Assembly: GCA_965205545.1 (NCBI GenBank) | Contig: OZ242170.1 | Location: 1,984,001 to 2,048,000, forward strand | DNA: 64,000 nt | Direction: 5' to 3' | Source: Bin55 sp965205545 | GTDB lineage: Bacteria > Pseudomonadota > Gammaproteobacteria > Pseudomonadales > Azotimanducaceae | Shown: piece after piece, positions 34,643 to 45,200 of the stretch | How positions within the stretch are numbered: the stretch's first letter is position 1 | Layout of the letters: each line of letters begins with the position of its first letter | Notes under the pieces: model-generated | Database searches by the model: none | The model's input: only the letters and a program-made list of their open reading frames with translations | Told to the model about the DNA's origin: nothing | Made by a program: the position numbers and the translations under genes

Positions 34643-35680
34643 GTGGTCGTAGCCGCAATCCTCTATTTGCTTCTGCTGAGCCTTGTCTCAGTGAATGTCA
34701 TTCAAGCGTTCAATTGGTCAATAGCCTTCGCCGCAATTCCGATAATCATTGCCATTATCTTTGTGGGTGCGATGTACACTTGGAGGCACACACGACGAAT
34801 TCTCTTGCTCTCTCTCGGGTATGCGGGAATGGTAGGACTGTCCGCGGTCGCTCTCACATTTACGCTGCCCGCGTTCGAAGTGGTCTTTTACGGTGAAAGC
34901 GGCTCGTGGACTTCGCGACTCGTGCCGTTGTTCGTAGTTGCCATCGCTCTCTATGTTTCCGGACTATGGATCGAGGCAGCCTCCATGCGCCAGTCGGACG
35001 CGCTCGAGTGGCTAGCCAAGTTTCTCGGTGGTCCTAATCTCTATCTGACGATGGTCACTGCACTAATCCTCTGCGCCGGCACATTGCTAGCGCTGGAGTG
35101 GCTCGAAGGCACGGCGGAGGCTGCTGCAGGAATTACGCAGCGCTTTCTCGCCCGCGGCATCATTCCTCCACTGACCGTTTTCATCTTTTTTTGGGGCGTT
35201 CTCATGTTGCTCAGCAAGTGGTGGAACGCCTTCTACCTTCGTCTGTCGATGAATCGATGGGAGAATGACGCGGTCGCGAGCACCAACTCGAACTTGGATC
35301 GCGTGCGCAACGTAGCCCGCAATCCTGATACTCTGGAAAACCAATTGCAGTTTCTTTGGCGACGACACGACGAGTCGTATCTGGTTCCTCGCTACATCAG
35401 CTTCGCCACCCCAGTGCTTGGCTTTATTGGAACAGTCCTGGGCATATCCCTAGCAGCAGACGGGATACGGGGGATCATTTCGTCGGAGTCTGGCCTGAGT
35501 GGCTTGAGCAGCGAACTCGGGGCAGCAATCTCGCCACTGGGAATTGCGTTTGACACCACTCTCATTGCCTTGTCTCTCAGCATAGCTTTGGCGTTGCTGC
35601 TTGCGCTCGTGCAACGGGGCGAGGAACGTACCTTGTCAACACTGGAACGATACTTACGCGATAACGTACGTGTTTATTGA
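34643..35680 (+). CDS. MotA/TolQ/ExbB-type proton channel with extended N-terminus
   Basis: A 345-residue inner-membrane protein. The C-terminal half is the ExbB/TolQ/MotA core: YISFATPVLGFIGTVLGISL (251-270) and ISPLGIAFDTTLIALSLSIA (296-315), joined to a cytosolic segment of about 60 residues (190-250). The first 190 residues add about six extra membrane helices not found in plain ExbB. The start is GTG 34643 with AAGGAT upstream. The next two genes encode single-pass ExbD-like proteins, and the 3' end overlaps the first of them. It probably forms a proton-driven motor for the downstream TonB-like protein and receptor. Confidence 0.85.
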   Translation: MVVAAILYLLLLSLVSVNVIQAFNWSIAFAAIPIIIAIIFVGAMYTWRHTRRILLLSLGYAGMVGLSAVALTFTLPAFEVVFYGESGSWTSRLVPLFVVAIALYVSGLWIEAASMRQSDALEWLAKFLGGPNLYLTMVTALILCAGTLLALEWLEGTAEAAAGITQRFLARGIIPPLTVFIFFWGVLMLLSKWWNAFYLRLSMNRWENDAVASTNSNLDRVRNVARNPDTLENQLQFLWRRHDESYLVPRYISFATPVLGFIGTVLGISLAADGIRGIISSESGLSGLSSELGAAISPLGIAFDTTLIALSLSIALALLLALVQRGEERTLSTLERYLRDNVRVY

Positions 35681-36218
35681 CGGAAAGAACTCCACTAGCC
35701 GTGGCAGCACGGCAGGAATTTCCCAACAGGAGGAGAACAGCGCCCCGATGATGGCCGTCTTCGGGGGAATGTTCGCCCTGATGCTGGTCTTTCTCGTCGT
35801 CGTAAATGTGGTATCGGAAGCGGCAATTCAGGAACGACTCAAGGAATCGGCCGACAACGGCGACTATCGGATTGAGCGTATGGATGGCGGCTCCGGCTAT
35901 TCGATTATCGTTTTTCCCGAAATGCTTCGTATTGTCGAGACCGCTGAGGGTGTCGCTCGAGGCGAAATTTGCAGTCCTGGAAGCGCGTACCGGCGATACG
36001 CGCAACGCATCTACGAGAACGAGGACGACCAACTCCTGTTCTTTCTATTGGAAGGAAGCGTGTCAACCATGGCGGAGGCACGAGACTGCATTCGCGAAAT
36101 GTGGCCAGGTCAAGAGAGGCACATAAGCTGGATAATCGCGGACAATGAGTTTCTTAAGTCCGTGATGCTCGACGATATTCCTGAGTACATTAGGGATCAC
36201 GTGGACGACATGCCATGA
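35670..36218 (+). CDS. Small single-pass ExbD/MotB-like partner
   Basis: A 182-residue protein with a short cytosolic N-terminus, one membrane helix (about 27-48, MMAVFGGMFALMLVFLVVVN) and a periplasmic domain of about 130 residues. GTG 35670 overlaps the channel gene by 11 bases; ATG 35748 would cut off the pre-helix part. The topology matches ExbD/TolR/MotB, but the conserved helix Asp is missing. The C-terminus (QERHISWIIADNEFLKSVML) is unfamiliar. Its position between the ExbB-like and the larger ExbD-like gene supports a role in the same complex. Confidence 0.6.
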   Translation: MFIDGKNSTSRGSTAGISQQEENSAPMMAVFGGMFALMLVFLVVVNVVSEAAIQERLKESADNGDYRIERMDGGSGYSIIVFPEMLRIVETAEGVARGEICSPGSAYRRYAQRIYENEDDQLLFFLLEGSVSTMAEARDCIREMWPGQERHISWIIADNEFLKSVMLDDIPEYIRDHVDDMP

Positions 36219-37963
36219 GTTCAGCCGCTTCGCGCATTCCAAATTTCGCCGGAGTCGCACTTGTCGACATTCTTGCGAACGGCGTCGCTGTGCTAGTCAT
36301 TGTCATAGTGCTCAGCATTGCCGCGCGTGCGGAACAGGAAGAACGCTACACGGAGAAAGTCCAAGAAATAGGCGTAGTCATGACACGCGAATTTAGCACC
36401 TCCTTGGTGTTGAATCGCATGGCGGCTACTCAGCCGGCGCTCTTGCACGACTATGAAAATTCTCACATTGACCAAGTGTGGCATCCGGTTGTAATGCCGG
36501 TGCTCGAGTTCCACCGCAATGCCGTGCGCGACCCGTACTCGGGAACTGTGTGGTCGCGCAGCGAATTGCTGCAGTCGCCCAATACTCTGGATGAGTTTCT
36601 AATAGACATGCTCCCCTCATCCCGAGAGAACATCAGAGGCGACATTTACGACGTGGGAACCTACTATTTGCTGATGTCGATTCTTAGAGATCACGGGATT
36701 AGGATCTGGCATTGGCACTTCATGGGTGGACGTGGCCTCGGCTCCGATGCGGGATCGATCGGAGATTGCCCGCCTGGAGTCAGCTTCAAGGATTGCCAGG
36801 GACAACTGGGCGCGACAACCGAACAACTTCCTGGTCTGCCGGATCTCGGCGGGTTGTTCGACTTGGAAGACGAGCAGTCAAACGATGAATTTGGTGAAGG
36901 AGCCTGGCCTCCATTTGCGATGGAAGATTGTCCGCCTGGAATGGATTGCGATACGGGATTGGAAGGTTCAGACATTCCCGAGGGTTCCGCGCTGGGCATG
37001 GGCCAACCTAGCGATCCCAGCACATTTGGAAGCTTTCCCGATGCCCGTCAGCGGGGAGTACCTGGAATGGGGTCTCCGTCGGGAGGGCAGTCCGGCACGT
37101 TAGGGGACGGATCCCAAACGGGCGCTTTGGACGGCGATGGGGAACCAAACCAGGACTCGATACAGCTGCGTCTGGCCGATCCCAGTCTTATGGGGGACAA
37201 CTCTAGCCTCGCTCCATCCATAACGGACATGCTTGAACTGATGGGCGCCTTGATGCTGTATCTGAACGATCTGCAAGTCTCGTTGGATGCGAAGCAGCCC
37301 CCTACGGAACTTCTTGCCGATTTTCTTCTAGTCATAGCCGAGAACACGGAGCGACTGACGGAACTCACCCCCGAGCAGTTGGCCGTCGTGCAGGACTTGT
37401 ACGACGCATTGAGCCTGTCGAGCCAAATTGACGATGGATACGCTCCTATCAGGTCCGTTTCCTTGGAGGTGACCACAGTGGAACAATTGGAGCAAGCGAT
37501 CTTGAAGTTGCTTCCCAATAGGATCATGTTCGACGTCGAGGCAATCGTAGATCCCCAAAATCCACCAGTAGGTTTCGACTACGTTGTTCCCAAGTTGAGC
37601 TTGAACAGATTTCCAGACATTTGGAAGGGCTTGCAAATCACGCTTCACCAGGGTTCCGTAGTTCTCATGCCTCCCGTCGAAGAACCCGACTCGCTGCCTC
37701 AATGGCGCGCAGTTGCCCACATCACTCCGAATTTCGACGACATCGTTGTGGGGTTTGTCTACTCAACCGTCGACGAGGATGGAATCCTCTCGGTGCTCGC
37801 CGAGAGCAATCGCGTTAGCATCGATGGCCAGTCCATAGCGGTTAGAGCCGACGTTGCATTTTTCGGAGTCAAAACGTGGCTTGTCATGCTCTATTGCGTG
37901 CTGGCGGCCATGGTGATTGTGCTTGTGCTGTTTTGGAGACCTGGCATGCGTAGGACGGAATGA
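36215..37963 (+). CDS. Large ExbD-like protein with low-complexity periplasmic region
   Basis: A 582-residue protein. The N-terminal helix GVALVDILANGVAVLVIVIV carries Asp18 in the position of the proton-carrying Asp of ExbD/MotB. A periplasmic region follows, including a Gly/Pro/Asp-rich stretch (about 190-330) with two DCPPG motifs (GDCPPGVSFKDC, EDCPPGMDCD), a helical part and a beta-rich C-terminal domain. A second membrane helix (WLVMLYCVLAAMVIVLVLFW) returns to the cytosol at the end. Two-helix ExbD-like proteins of this size are unusual. It overlaps the genes on both sides by four bases (ATGA), so the complex is co-translated. Confidence 0.6.
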   Translation: MSSAASRIPNFAGVALVDILANGVAVLVIVIVLSIAARAEQEERYTEKVQEIGVVMTREFSTSLVLNRMAATQPALLHDYENSHIDQVWHPVVMPVLEFHRNAVRDPYSGTVWSRSELLQSPNTLDEFLIDMLPSSRENIRGDIYDVGTYYLLMSILRDHGIRIWHWHFMGGRGLGSDAGSIGDCPPGVSFKDCQGQLGATTEQLPGLPDLGGLFDLEDEQSNDEFGEGAWPPFAMEDCPPGMDCDTGLEGSDIPEGSALGMGQPSDPSTFGSFPDARQRGVPGMGSPSGGQSGTLGDGSQTGALDGDGEPNQDSIQLRLADPSLMGDNSSLAPSITDMLELMGALMLYLNDLQVSLDAKQPPTELLADFLLVIAENTERLTELTPEQLAVVQDLYDALSLSSQIDDGYAPIRSVSLEVTTVEQLEQAILKLLPNRIMFDVEAIVDPQNPPVGFDYVVPKLSLNRFPDIWKGLQITLHQGSVVLMPPVEEPDSLPQWRAVAHITPNFDDIVVGFVYSTVDEDGILSVLAESNRVSIDGQSIAVRADVAFFGVKTWLVMLYCVLAAMVIVLVLFWRPGMRRTE

Positions 37964-39537
37964 GCTGGCGAAAACCAACCATCATTCTGCTTCTACTGCT
38001 CCTAGCCGCCGTTCTCATTACTTGGTTGAACGTTGGCCGAACGAACATAGATGCCATCCAAGTCCAGCTTGGAGCTTGGGAAGCTCCCAACGCCAGAGCT
38101 CGAACGGTCGACGATGGCGTCTTGCAAGCCTTGGAACGGGGTCAACTCAACAGCGAATTGAGACTCAGGCTCGACAAGAGAGAGCGCAATGTTTTGCTTG
38201 CGCCGTTCCAAGTGGACGAGTGCGAAGTTTCTCAGCGAGACTACGAGCGATTTGTCGATTGGACGATGGCTCGTTCAAGCAACTCAGATGAAGAGCCGCC
38301 AGATTGGCTTCGATCCTTGTCCACAGGCCACCGAACCGCAGGCAGGTTGAATTCGCCCGCCAGCGGCGTTAGCCAGCGTGGCGCGACTTTGTATTGCCAA
38401 GCAGTCGGCGGCAGATTGCCGATGGTCGAGGAACTGGAGGCAGTCGCGAGGGGCAGCCAAGGACGCCTCTACCCTTGGGGAAACGAGTTCGAACCTGACC
38501 ACTGGCCCTACAAAGAGCCTGATCGCAACGCCCAGCAAGAGTGCGGACGTCATCCTGCAGCGAGCACACCATCTGGAGTGCAGGACCTTGCCAACAACGT
38601 GATGGAATGGACTGCTGGAACTATGGATCCCATGTTGTTGCCCCGTCCAGATCAACGACCGGTGGTTGGCGCACCGCCCGTGCGGACCAATGCGCGCGAT
38701 CTTTACGCGTTGAGTGCTGCGTGGCTTCCCATAAGTCAGGACGTGCAGAGTCACCATCTTGGCTTCCGATGTGTCTATGAGTTGCCGCCTCCTCCCGTTC
38801 TGCCGTGGGGCACCCCTGCGGGCACTACCATCTCCATGCAAGGCGGAAGCTACACAGTGGGCATTCCCAATCAGGCTCGCGTTGCGAACTTTGTAACTTC
38901 ACTACCTTCCGACAGCGACATCTCGCTAACACGCTTGCTGCTCGCGTCAGAAACCCAAAAGCTGCGTCTGCGCGCCGACCGTTGCGAGGTTAGCAGGGAA
39001 GACTACAGCAAGTTTCTCAACGATCCACTAGTCAATGCCGGACTATATGGCAACGACAACGAGCCCGCCGGACACTCCTACGAACCACTGGATTGGACGC
39101 GGCAGAAGGAAAGACTCGAACTGCCTGTGACTGGCGTTAGCTGGTGGTCGGCCGATGCCTTCGCACGATGGTCCGGAGGCCGCTTGCCATCTGCAGACGA
39201 ATGGCGCGCCATAGCATCTGGCACAGAGAAACGCATTTTTCCATGGGGCGATTCCTACGATCCCGCGGCAGCGGCGACGGGTGACGATGCAGCAGGCAGG
39301 CTTGTGCCTTGCGATGCCAACATCAAGGATGTGACCCGCGAGGGAATTCGTCATTTGGCAGGCAATGTCTCAGAGTGGACTCGATCGGTATCCTTGGACT
39401 CTGGAACCGTGGTAATGTGGGCTCAAGGAGGAAATTGGATGCTTCCCGGCGAAGACACCGCGCGTACAACCTTTGGACGCAAGGTTCCCCTCAATCACCG
39501 GACGGAGACCATAGGGTTTAGAGTGGTCTACGACTAG
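37960..39537 (+). CDS. Membrane-anchored protein with two SUMF1/FGE-like domains
   Basis: A 525-residue protein with an N-terminal helix (about 7-24, IILLLLLLAAVLITWL) and two tandem formylglycine-generating-enzyme-like domains (about 80-270 and 315-525). Marks: FQVDECEVSQRDYERFV, GGRLPMVEELEAVARG, LYPWGNEF, VMEWT and LGFRCVYE in the first; ADRCEVSREDYSKFL, GGRLPSADEWRAIASG, IFPWGD, VSEWT and IGFRVVYD in the second. The paired active-site cysteines near the C-terminus of true FGE are absent (ARTTFGRK), so it is probably structural or ligand-binding. The ATG overlaps the ExbD-like stop. Confidence 0.8.
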   Translation: MSWRKPTIILLLLLLAAVLITWLNVGRTNIDAIQVQLGAWEAPNARARTVDDGVLQALERGQLNSELRLRLDKRERNVLLAPFQVDECEVSQRDYERFVDWTMARSSNSDEEPPDWLRSLSTGHRTAGRLNSPASGVSQRGATLYCQAVGGRLPMVEELEAVARGSQGRLYPWGNEFEPDHWPYKEPDRNAQQECGRHPAASTPSGVQDLANNVMEWTAGTMDPMLLPRPDQRPVVGAPPVRTNARDLYALSAAWLPISQDVQSHHLGFRCVYELPPPPVLPWGTPAGTTISMQGGSYTVGIPNQARVANFVTSLPSDSDISLTRLLLASETQKLRLRADRCEVSREDYSKFLNDPLVNAGLYGNDNEPAGHSYEPLDWTRQKERLELPVTGVSWWSADAFARWSGGRLPSADEWRAIASGTEKRIFPWGDSYDPAAAATGDDAAGRLVPCDANIKDVTREGIRHLAGNVSEWTRSVSLDSGTVVMWAQGGNWMLPGEDTARTTFGRKVPLNHRTETIGFRVVYD

Positions 39538-39610
39538 CCCAACGGGATGCAGATGCGGTTGAAGTCCGGATTTCGCGTTCCGCAATGCATGTTGCATGAC
39601 ATTGCTGGGC

Positions 39611-39643
39611 TCTAGGCGCGTCAGACAAACCTATGCGCCTAGA
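39611..39643. repeat. Inverted repeat in the SUMF1-to-TPR gap
   Basis: A perfect 9-bp stem, TCTAGGCGC (39611-39619) / GCGCCTAGA (39635-39643), with a 15-base loop. It has no U-tract, so it could attenuate transcription or bind a regulator before the TPR-TonB gene. Confidence 0.4.
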
Positions 39644-39810
39644 ACGGGCGCTGCAGAGCTTCTCGATTAGACAGGACACTTGCAACTACGCCTAATTGGG
39701 TACCTAACCAACTCAACCTCTACTATTGCACCAGACTAAAACGATTGTCCGTCACGGCGGTATCATGGAACTACGGTTCGCACACTAACGTAAAGACCCA
39801 AAATCATCCC

Positions 39811-41103
39811 GTGGCTCTACGTATTCCTTTTAAGCCTAAGACTGCTCAGGTTTGTAAATTGGTCCTCGCGACTGGCATTGCGCTTGCTCAATGGCAAGTG
39901 TGTGCAAGCCAATCCGAGGGTAGCGAACACGAAGAAATCAAATTTCAGTCTCAACACGGGCTCGAGCTGGCCGACTTGCGTGTTCGCATCAACGCTGGCG
40001 AAGCACGCGAGGTGATCACAATCGTTGAAGACAAAATTAAGTACGTCGAAAACGAGTCAAGCCCATACGACGAGAGGCTCGTCGACATGTACGTGGTGAT
40101 TGGCGACGCCTACTATCGCCTAGACCAATACCGGGATGCCCTGATTGCCTATCGTCAAGCGGCCGACATTTCAAGAATCGCCAATGGGCTATATTCACCC
40201 TCTCAAATCAGTATTGCCTATCGCGAGGCCAATATGCTGACTCGAATTGGAGCATGGCAGTCGGCCAACGATCGGCACGAATACGCCTACAGCATAGTGT
40301 TGCGCGAGTATGAGGACGAGTCTGACCCTCGACGGATACAAGGACATATTCGACTCGTGGATTGGTACGAGTCAACGAGCAAATTTCGCGCTGCCCTAGT
40401 TGTGTACGACAAACTTCGTACCCATGTGCAGCAGTTCTATCCTCCAGCCCATTCGTTCGCCCTTGCAGTGCGGCGCGGCTATGTTCGCGCGTTGCGCGAA
40501 ACCAGCTTTCCTACGCCCACGACTAAAGCTGCACCGAGGTTTCGATGGCAAGTGCCGGGTTGGGAGCCCAGATCTTTTCGTAGACGCATGAGCAACTACG
40601 AACTTGGCAAGGAGGAATTGGAAAGCATCGGTCATATAGTTCTGACCAATCCAGTGGCTACCGATGAAGAGCGGGCGTCGGCTCTGTTGGATGTTGCCGA
40701 TTGGCATGTGCTGTTCAATCGGCCCCACAAGGGAATTCAGCTATATCGCGAAGCGTGGGAGTTGCTGGAATCCACTCCCGAGCGGCTGGAGCAGGCATTT
40801 GCGCAACCTCATCTCATCCACATGAACGTGACGAGATCATGGGTCAGTCCAGAGAGGATGGCAAGTGAACAGCCGCGCATTGGAGTGGTGCGTTTGTCGC
40901 TACACGTCAACAACCGTGGAACCGTTGTTGGCCGCAGGACGGTTTCGACATCGCCGGACAATCGGATGGAGTACCGGGTGAGAGTCATAGCAGAAAGGGC
41001 CAAATATCGACCGGCATTCAGGGACGGGGAATCGGTGCGGACCAGGAATGTGCCTTTTGTGTATAACTACGCTCTATCCAGTTCCAGCAGCTCGCGAAGG
41101 TAA
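39811..41103 (+). CDS. TPR protein with TonB-C-like terminal domain
   Basis: A roughly 430-residue exported protein. GTG 39811 gives a signal peptide (KLVLATGIALAQWQVCAS); an upstream TTG at 39745 is the alternative. The middle shows TPR-type helices (MYVVIGDAYYRLDQYRDALI, AYRQAADISRIANG, ADWHVLFNRPHKGIQLYREA). The last 80 residues resemble the TonB C-terminal domain: VRLSLHVNNRGTVVGRRTVS then AERAKYRPAFRDGESVRTRN and PFVYNY. A TPR-TonB fusion could contact the TonB box of the receptor encoded downstream. It follows the ExbB/ExbD-like genes. Confidence 0.7.
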   Translation: MALRIPFKPKTAQVCKLVLATGIALAQWQVCASQSEGSEHEEIKFQSQHGLELADLRVRINAGEAREVITIVEDKIKYVENESSPYDERLVDMYVVIGDAYYRLDQYRDALIAYRQAADISRIANGLYSPSQISIAYREANMLTRIGAWQSANDRHEYAYSIVLREYEDESDPRRIQGHIRLVDWYESTSKFRAALVVYDKLRTHVQQFYPPAHSFALAVRRGYVRALRETSFPTPTTKAAPRFRWQVPGWEPRSFRRRMSNYELGKEELESIGHIVLTNPVATDEERASALLDVADWHVLFNRPHKGIQLYREAWELLESTPERLEQAFAQPHLIHMNVTRSWVSPERMASEQPRIGVVRLSLHVNNRGTVVGRRTVSTSPDNRMEYRVRVIAERAKYRPAFRDGESVRTRNVPFVYNYALSSSSSSRR

Positions 41104-41151
41104 GGGTGCAGCAAATTTTCCTATGCCGTCCACTGTCTCCATATACTTGAA

Positions 41152-41985
41152 GTGATTCAATCGAGGGCTTCGTTGCTGACTGTGAACGCTAGTCGTGACC
41201 AATGGTTTGCTCGCAATTTTGCGACGATCCTAACCTGTCTGGCTTGTGGCAACTTGGTTTGGGCCTCAGAAGAGGACCCGGATACACTGTCCGACGAGCA
41301 AACCACCTTGCTTGAGTTGCTCTCAGCATGCGAGAAGATTGAGGACGAAGAAACTCGTCAACGATGCTACGAACTCGCATTAGATGATTCTGAGGACGAG
41401 GACTTCTCGGATCGCGACATCGAGGAGATCTTGGGAGAAATCGAGGAGGAGAGCAACGCTGAGAGCGACGATCATGTAGGGGAAACGCAACTGGCACCAC
41501 ATGAAGTAGCCGACAGTTCGCAAGAGGATGATTCGGAATCCGCGAATGAGCCGAAAAGGAGAAGGGGACTCTTTGGAAGGCTAGCAAGAGCGGTAACCTC
41601 TCCAATTCGCGCAGTGCTTCCTACTGGGTCCGACAACAGGAACGGCAATCCCGAAATCGACGAAGACAAACAAATGGACCCTGACGAAGAATCACGGGGG
41701 TCCACGTCCTATGATGCCGTTGTAGTTCGCACGGGGCGTATCGATCGAAACGTCCATCTCGTGCTGTTGGACGATGACAAGCTCTTTGAGTACATCAGCC
41801 CGGCAAACCTCAGGTTTCGAAAGGACGACACGATTACCGTGATCCATGTGGAAACTTGGCTGACAGAGGGCTATCGACTTGACGGTCCGCGTGGCCCTAT
41901 CCAAGACGCCCACCTGATTCCCTGTCACCGCGAGGACATAAAGGGGAACGTCAAACGCAAGTGCGAGCTCATGGGAATCGAGTAG
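41152..41985 (+). CDS. Acidic secreted protein of unknown function
   Basis: Up to 277 residues from GTG 41152; the exact start is uncertain. A signal-like segment (FATILTCLACGNLVWASE) precedes a very acidic low-complexity region (about 75-130, many Glu/Asp). A basic patch (KRRRGLFGRLARAV) and a compact C-terminal domain from VVVRTGRIDRNVHLVLLDD to CHREDIKGNVKRKCELMG follow. No known domain. It sits between the TPR-TonB gene and the receptor gene on the same strand, so it is probably periplasmic and part of the same system. Confidence 0.6.
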   Translation: MIQSRASLLTVNASRDQWFARNFATILTCLACGNLVWASEEDPDTLSDEQTTLLELLSACEKIEDEETRQRCYELALDDSEDEDFSDRDIEEILGEIEEESNAESDDHVGETQLAPHEVADSSQEDDSESANEPKRRRGLFGRLARAVTSPIRAVLPTGSDNRNGNPEIDEDKQMDPDEESRGSTSYDAVVVRTGRIDRNVHLVLLDDDKLFEYISPANLRFRKDDTITVIHVETWLTEGYRLDGPRGPIQDAHLIPCHREDIKGNVKRKCELMGIE

Positions 41986-42241
41986 TTGTTGCAACACAAC
42001 CAATTTCGTCGCCAAGTCGGGTCTGAACGACTGTCGCAAAGAAATCCTCCGTCCGCCTTTGAATTGCATCTAAATTCAAGGTCTCGAGTCGCGAAATTCA
42101 ACCCAAAAATCCCACTAATCGTTCAATTTTTGATAAAGTGTCCACATGGAAATCTCGCGTGTAGGAGAAGTGCGCCTGCGGCAAGGAGTTTGTCGCTACA
42201 TCTCCTGACCAAGCGCGAAGCTGAAACTGAGGCAGAACACT

Positions 42242-45200
42242 ATGTTTAGAAGATTCCTTAGAACATCCACCATTGCGTGGTTGCTCATGTCGCTTGTTCT
42301 CTCTGTGTCGCTCGTCACCTGGGCACAAGAGACTGATGAAGACGAGGACGACGACGACGTCGAGGAGACGCAAGGGGAAACCTCGGAGGCTGCAGAAGCT
42401 GACGGGGACATGGAAGTCATGATCGTCACCGGTTCAAGACTGAAGCGAACGACGTATACCAACATTTCTCCCCTTCAGATTATTACCGCTGAAGTGGAAC
42501 GAGAAGCAGGTCTGGTCGAATCTTCCGAAATATTGCAGAAGTCGACCCAAACTAGCGGGCTTCAAATCGACTTAACGTTTACAGGCTACGTCCTCGACGA
42601 TGGGCCAGCTGCATCCACTGTAGCCTTGCGCGGATTGGACCCCGAACGTACTCTCGTTCTAGTCAATGGACGACGTTTGGCTCCGGCTGGGGTCGAAGGA
42701 GCGCCCAGCAACCCCGATTTGAATCTTGTTCCGGGAATTCTCGTTCAGCAATACGAGCTGCTTCTAGATGGAGCATCTTCAGTCTATGGTTCCGATGCTA
42801 TTGCGGGGGTTGCAAACATAATTTTGCGCAAGGACTTCGACGGGCTTGAAATAGATCTCTTTGCGGATCGCGACAACTATGCCGGTACAACAGGCAGAAA
42901 TGTCGCTTTCATGTGGGGACAGAACTATGACCGAGGCTTCTTCGGCATGGGTGCAACGTATAACTTCAGCCAAGAAGTCACCGCAGCCGACGCTCCTCAC
43001 ACGGCAGGGTGCACGCAAGAAGCTGAAATCACGAAGGATGGCGAAGTTCGAACAAAGAGCCTGTGGTTCGAGTATTGGTATGGAATGGAATGGGACGAGT
43101 GCGGCTACCCTGGTTTGCATGGGAATTGGGTGACAAGAGTTCCCTACGCCGGTTTGCTGTTCTCCACCCCAGGTCAATCAAATGGCGGGTGGAATGATTT
43201 TTCCATGTCGCGTATTCGGCTAGGAGGGCAGTGGTTCTGGACGGACGAGGACGGCGACGACTTCAATGACGTGTCGTGGCGACCCTACATTCGAGACGCC
43301 AATGAGCAGTTTCGAACTCTCTATCCGCAGTTCCACCGAGTGAACTTCATGTCCTACGGCGAGTACACGTTCGAAGGTGAAGCGAACATTACGCCGTTTT
43401 ATGAAATACTCTATGGCAAACGGTCCACTGTGCACAACGGCGGCGGCTACCAGCTGTTTCCCATCCTGCATCCATTGAGCCCGTACAACATTTGCAATCC
43501 GTTCGGGCTCATAGGAGTCGATTGCGGCTTGGCGTTTAACGAGTTTCTTGCAAAGCAGTCCTTCCGCGATGCGGTATTCGCTAGGTTTGGTTGCGATCCG
43601 GGGCCTGGAGGAACTTGCGATCAGACTGTACCCCCACTCGGTCCGTGGCCAGTGCAACCGGTTGTCGTGATTGAAGGTGACCGCAACATCACTCACGTGG
43701 ACGTCGCCCAATGGCGGTACGTCGGCGGGGTGCGCTTCGATATTCCTTTCCTGAATAGCCGATCCAGAAGCAATTGGAGCGGGGAACTCTACTTGGCGTT
43801 TTCCGATGGATCCGGTGAGACTCATCGGGAAGGCGTACTGGAAGACAGGTTTGAGCTCTCCCTTGGCAACTACTCGCAGTTCGGCGTTCCTTGCCAAGAC
43901 GACTTCGGCATCGTCAGCGATCCCAAGGACTTTGCAGGATGCGTGCCTGTCAATCTATTCGCTCCTAGCGTCCTCTCACCAGACATGCAGGGCAGCTTTG
44001 CAACGCAGCAGGAACGAGACTATCTCTTCGGCGTTCGCGCATTCGACACACAGATTGAACAAACCGTTTTGTCCTACTACATGACTGGCGACGTCTTTGA
44101 TCTCCAAGGTGGTCCTGTCGCGGCAGGCCTCGGCGTCGAATACCGCAAGGATTCCATTGCCTCCATTCCAAATAAGGTGGCGGCTGAAGGTAGGTTCTGG
44201 GGCTTTTCCGCCGACCAAGGTGCTGAAGGCGAGAAATCTATCAAGGAGGCTTTTGCCGAGATCGAGCTTCCAATGATGGGAAACATGAAGTTCGCTGACG
44301 AGCTGACATTGAACCTATCGGCACGACACACTGACGATGAGTTCTCAGGCCGTGCCTGGACCTGGTCAGGTAAATTGGCCTATCGGCCTGTCTCGTCGTT
44401 CTTGATTCGAGCGACCAAAGGCACCTCGTTCCGAGGACCCAACCTCAGAAACTTGTTCCTGAAGGCTCAGACGGGATTCCTGAACGTATTCGATCCTTGC
44501 GTTATTCCTTCTGCAGCGATTGATCCCATTACCGGCGACTACATCCCCGAGCAGGATCAACGGGAAGACCATGTGCTTCAAAATTGCCGCAACAATGGCG
44601 CAGACCCCTATGTACTGACCAATTTCGCGGTCTACAACGTTGAAGTCGCGAGTGGCGGCGCGCTCGATCTGCTTCCCGAGACAGCGGTCTCCGAGACCTA
44701 TGGCTTTAGTTTCGAACAGCCGTTCACGAATGCTTTCAATCTTGCAATGGGCGCGAACATATACAAGATCGAGGTCGATGACACGATTATCGAGCCAAGC
44801 GCAAGCTTCATAATCAGCGACTGCTATAACTCTCAATCGCTGAACAGTCCCTATTGCCAGAGGATCACTCGTTCGACGGATCCCAACGACCCTCGAATCA
44901 CTTACGTACATCAAGGATTCATCAATAGAGACAATGAAACCGTGCGTGGCATCGATTTCAACATTGCATTCTCAGACACCATAACTATCTTCGACCGATC
45001 GTTCTTGGTGTCTCTCGACTACATCGGCCACAAGTTGCTGGAACGATCCACCATAACCATTACCGAGTTTGAAGATCGCGAGGAGTTCGTATCGGAATGG
45101 GCCTTCAATCGATTCCGACATAGGCTGGTAGCGTCCGCCCAGTTCAATCAAATGCGAGTCCAGTTGAGCACAAGGGTTCTAGGTCGCCAAGATCAAGATG

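Noticed and set aside
34643..36218. ExbB/ExbD-like pair read as a Zorya (ZorAB) defence motor
   Set aside because: No OmpA-like domain on the partner and no ZorC/ZorD/ZorE; the TonB-C-like protein and receptor downstream fit a Ton role better.
43220..43897. 225-residue minus-strand open frame inside the receptor
   Set aside because: Antisense shadow; the receptor frame is clearly the coding one.
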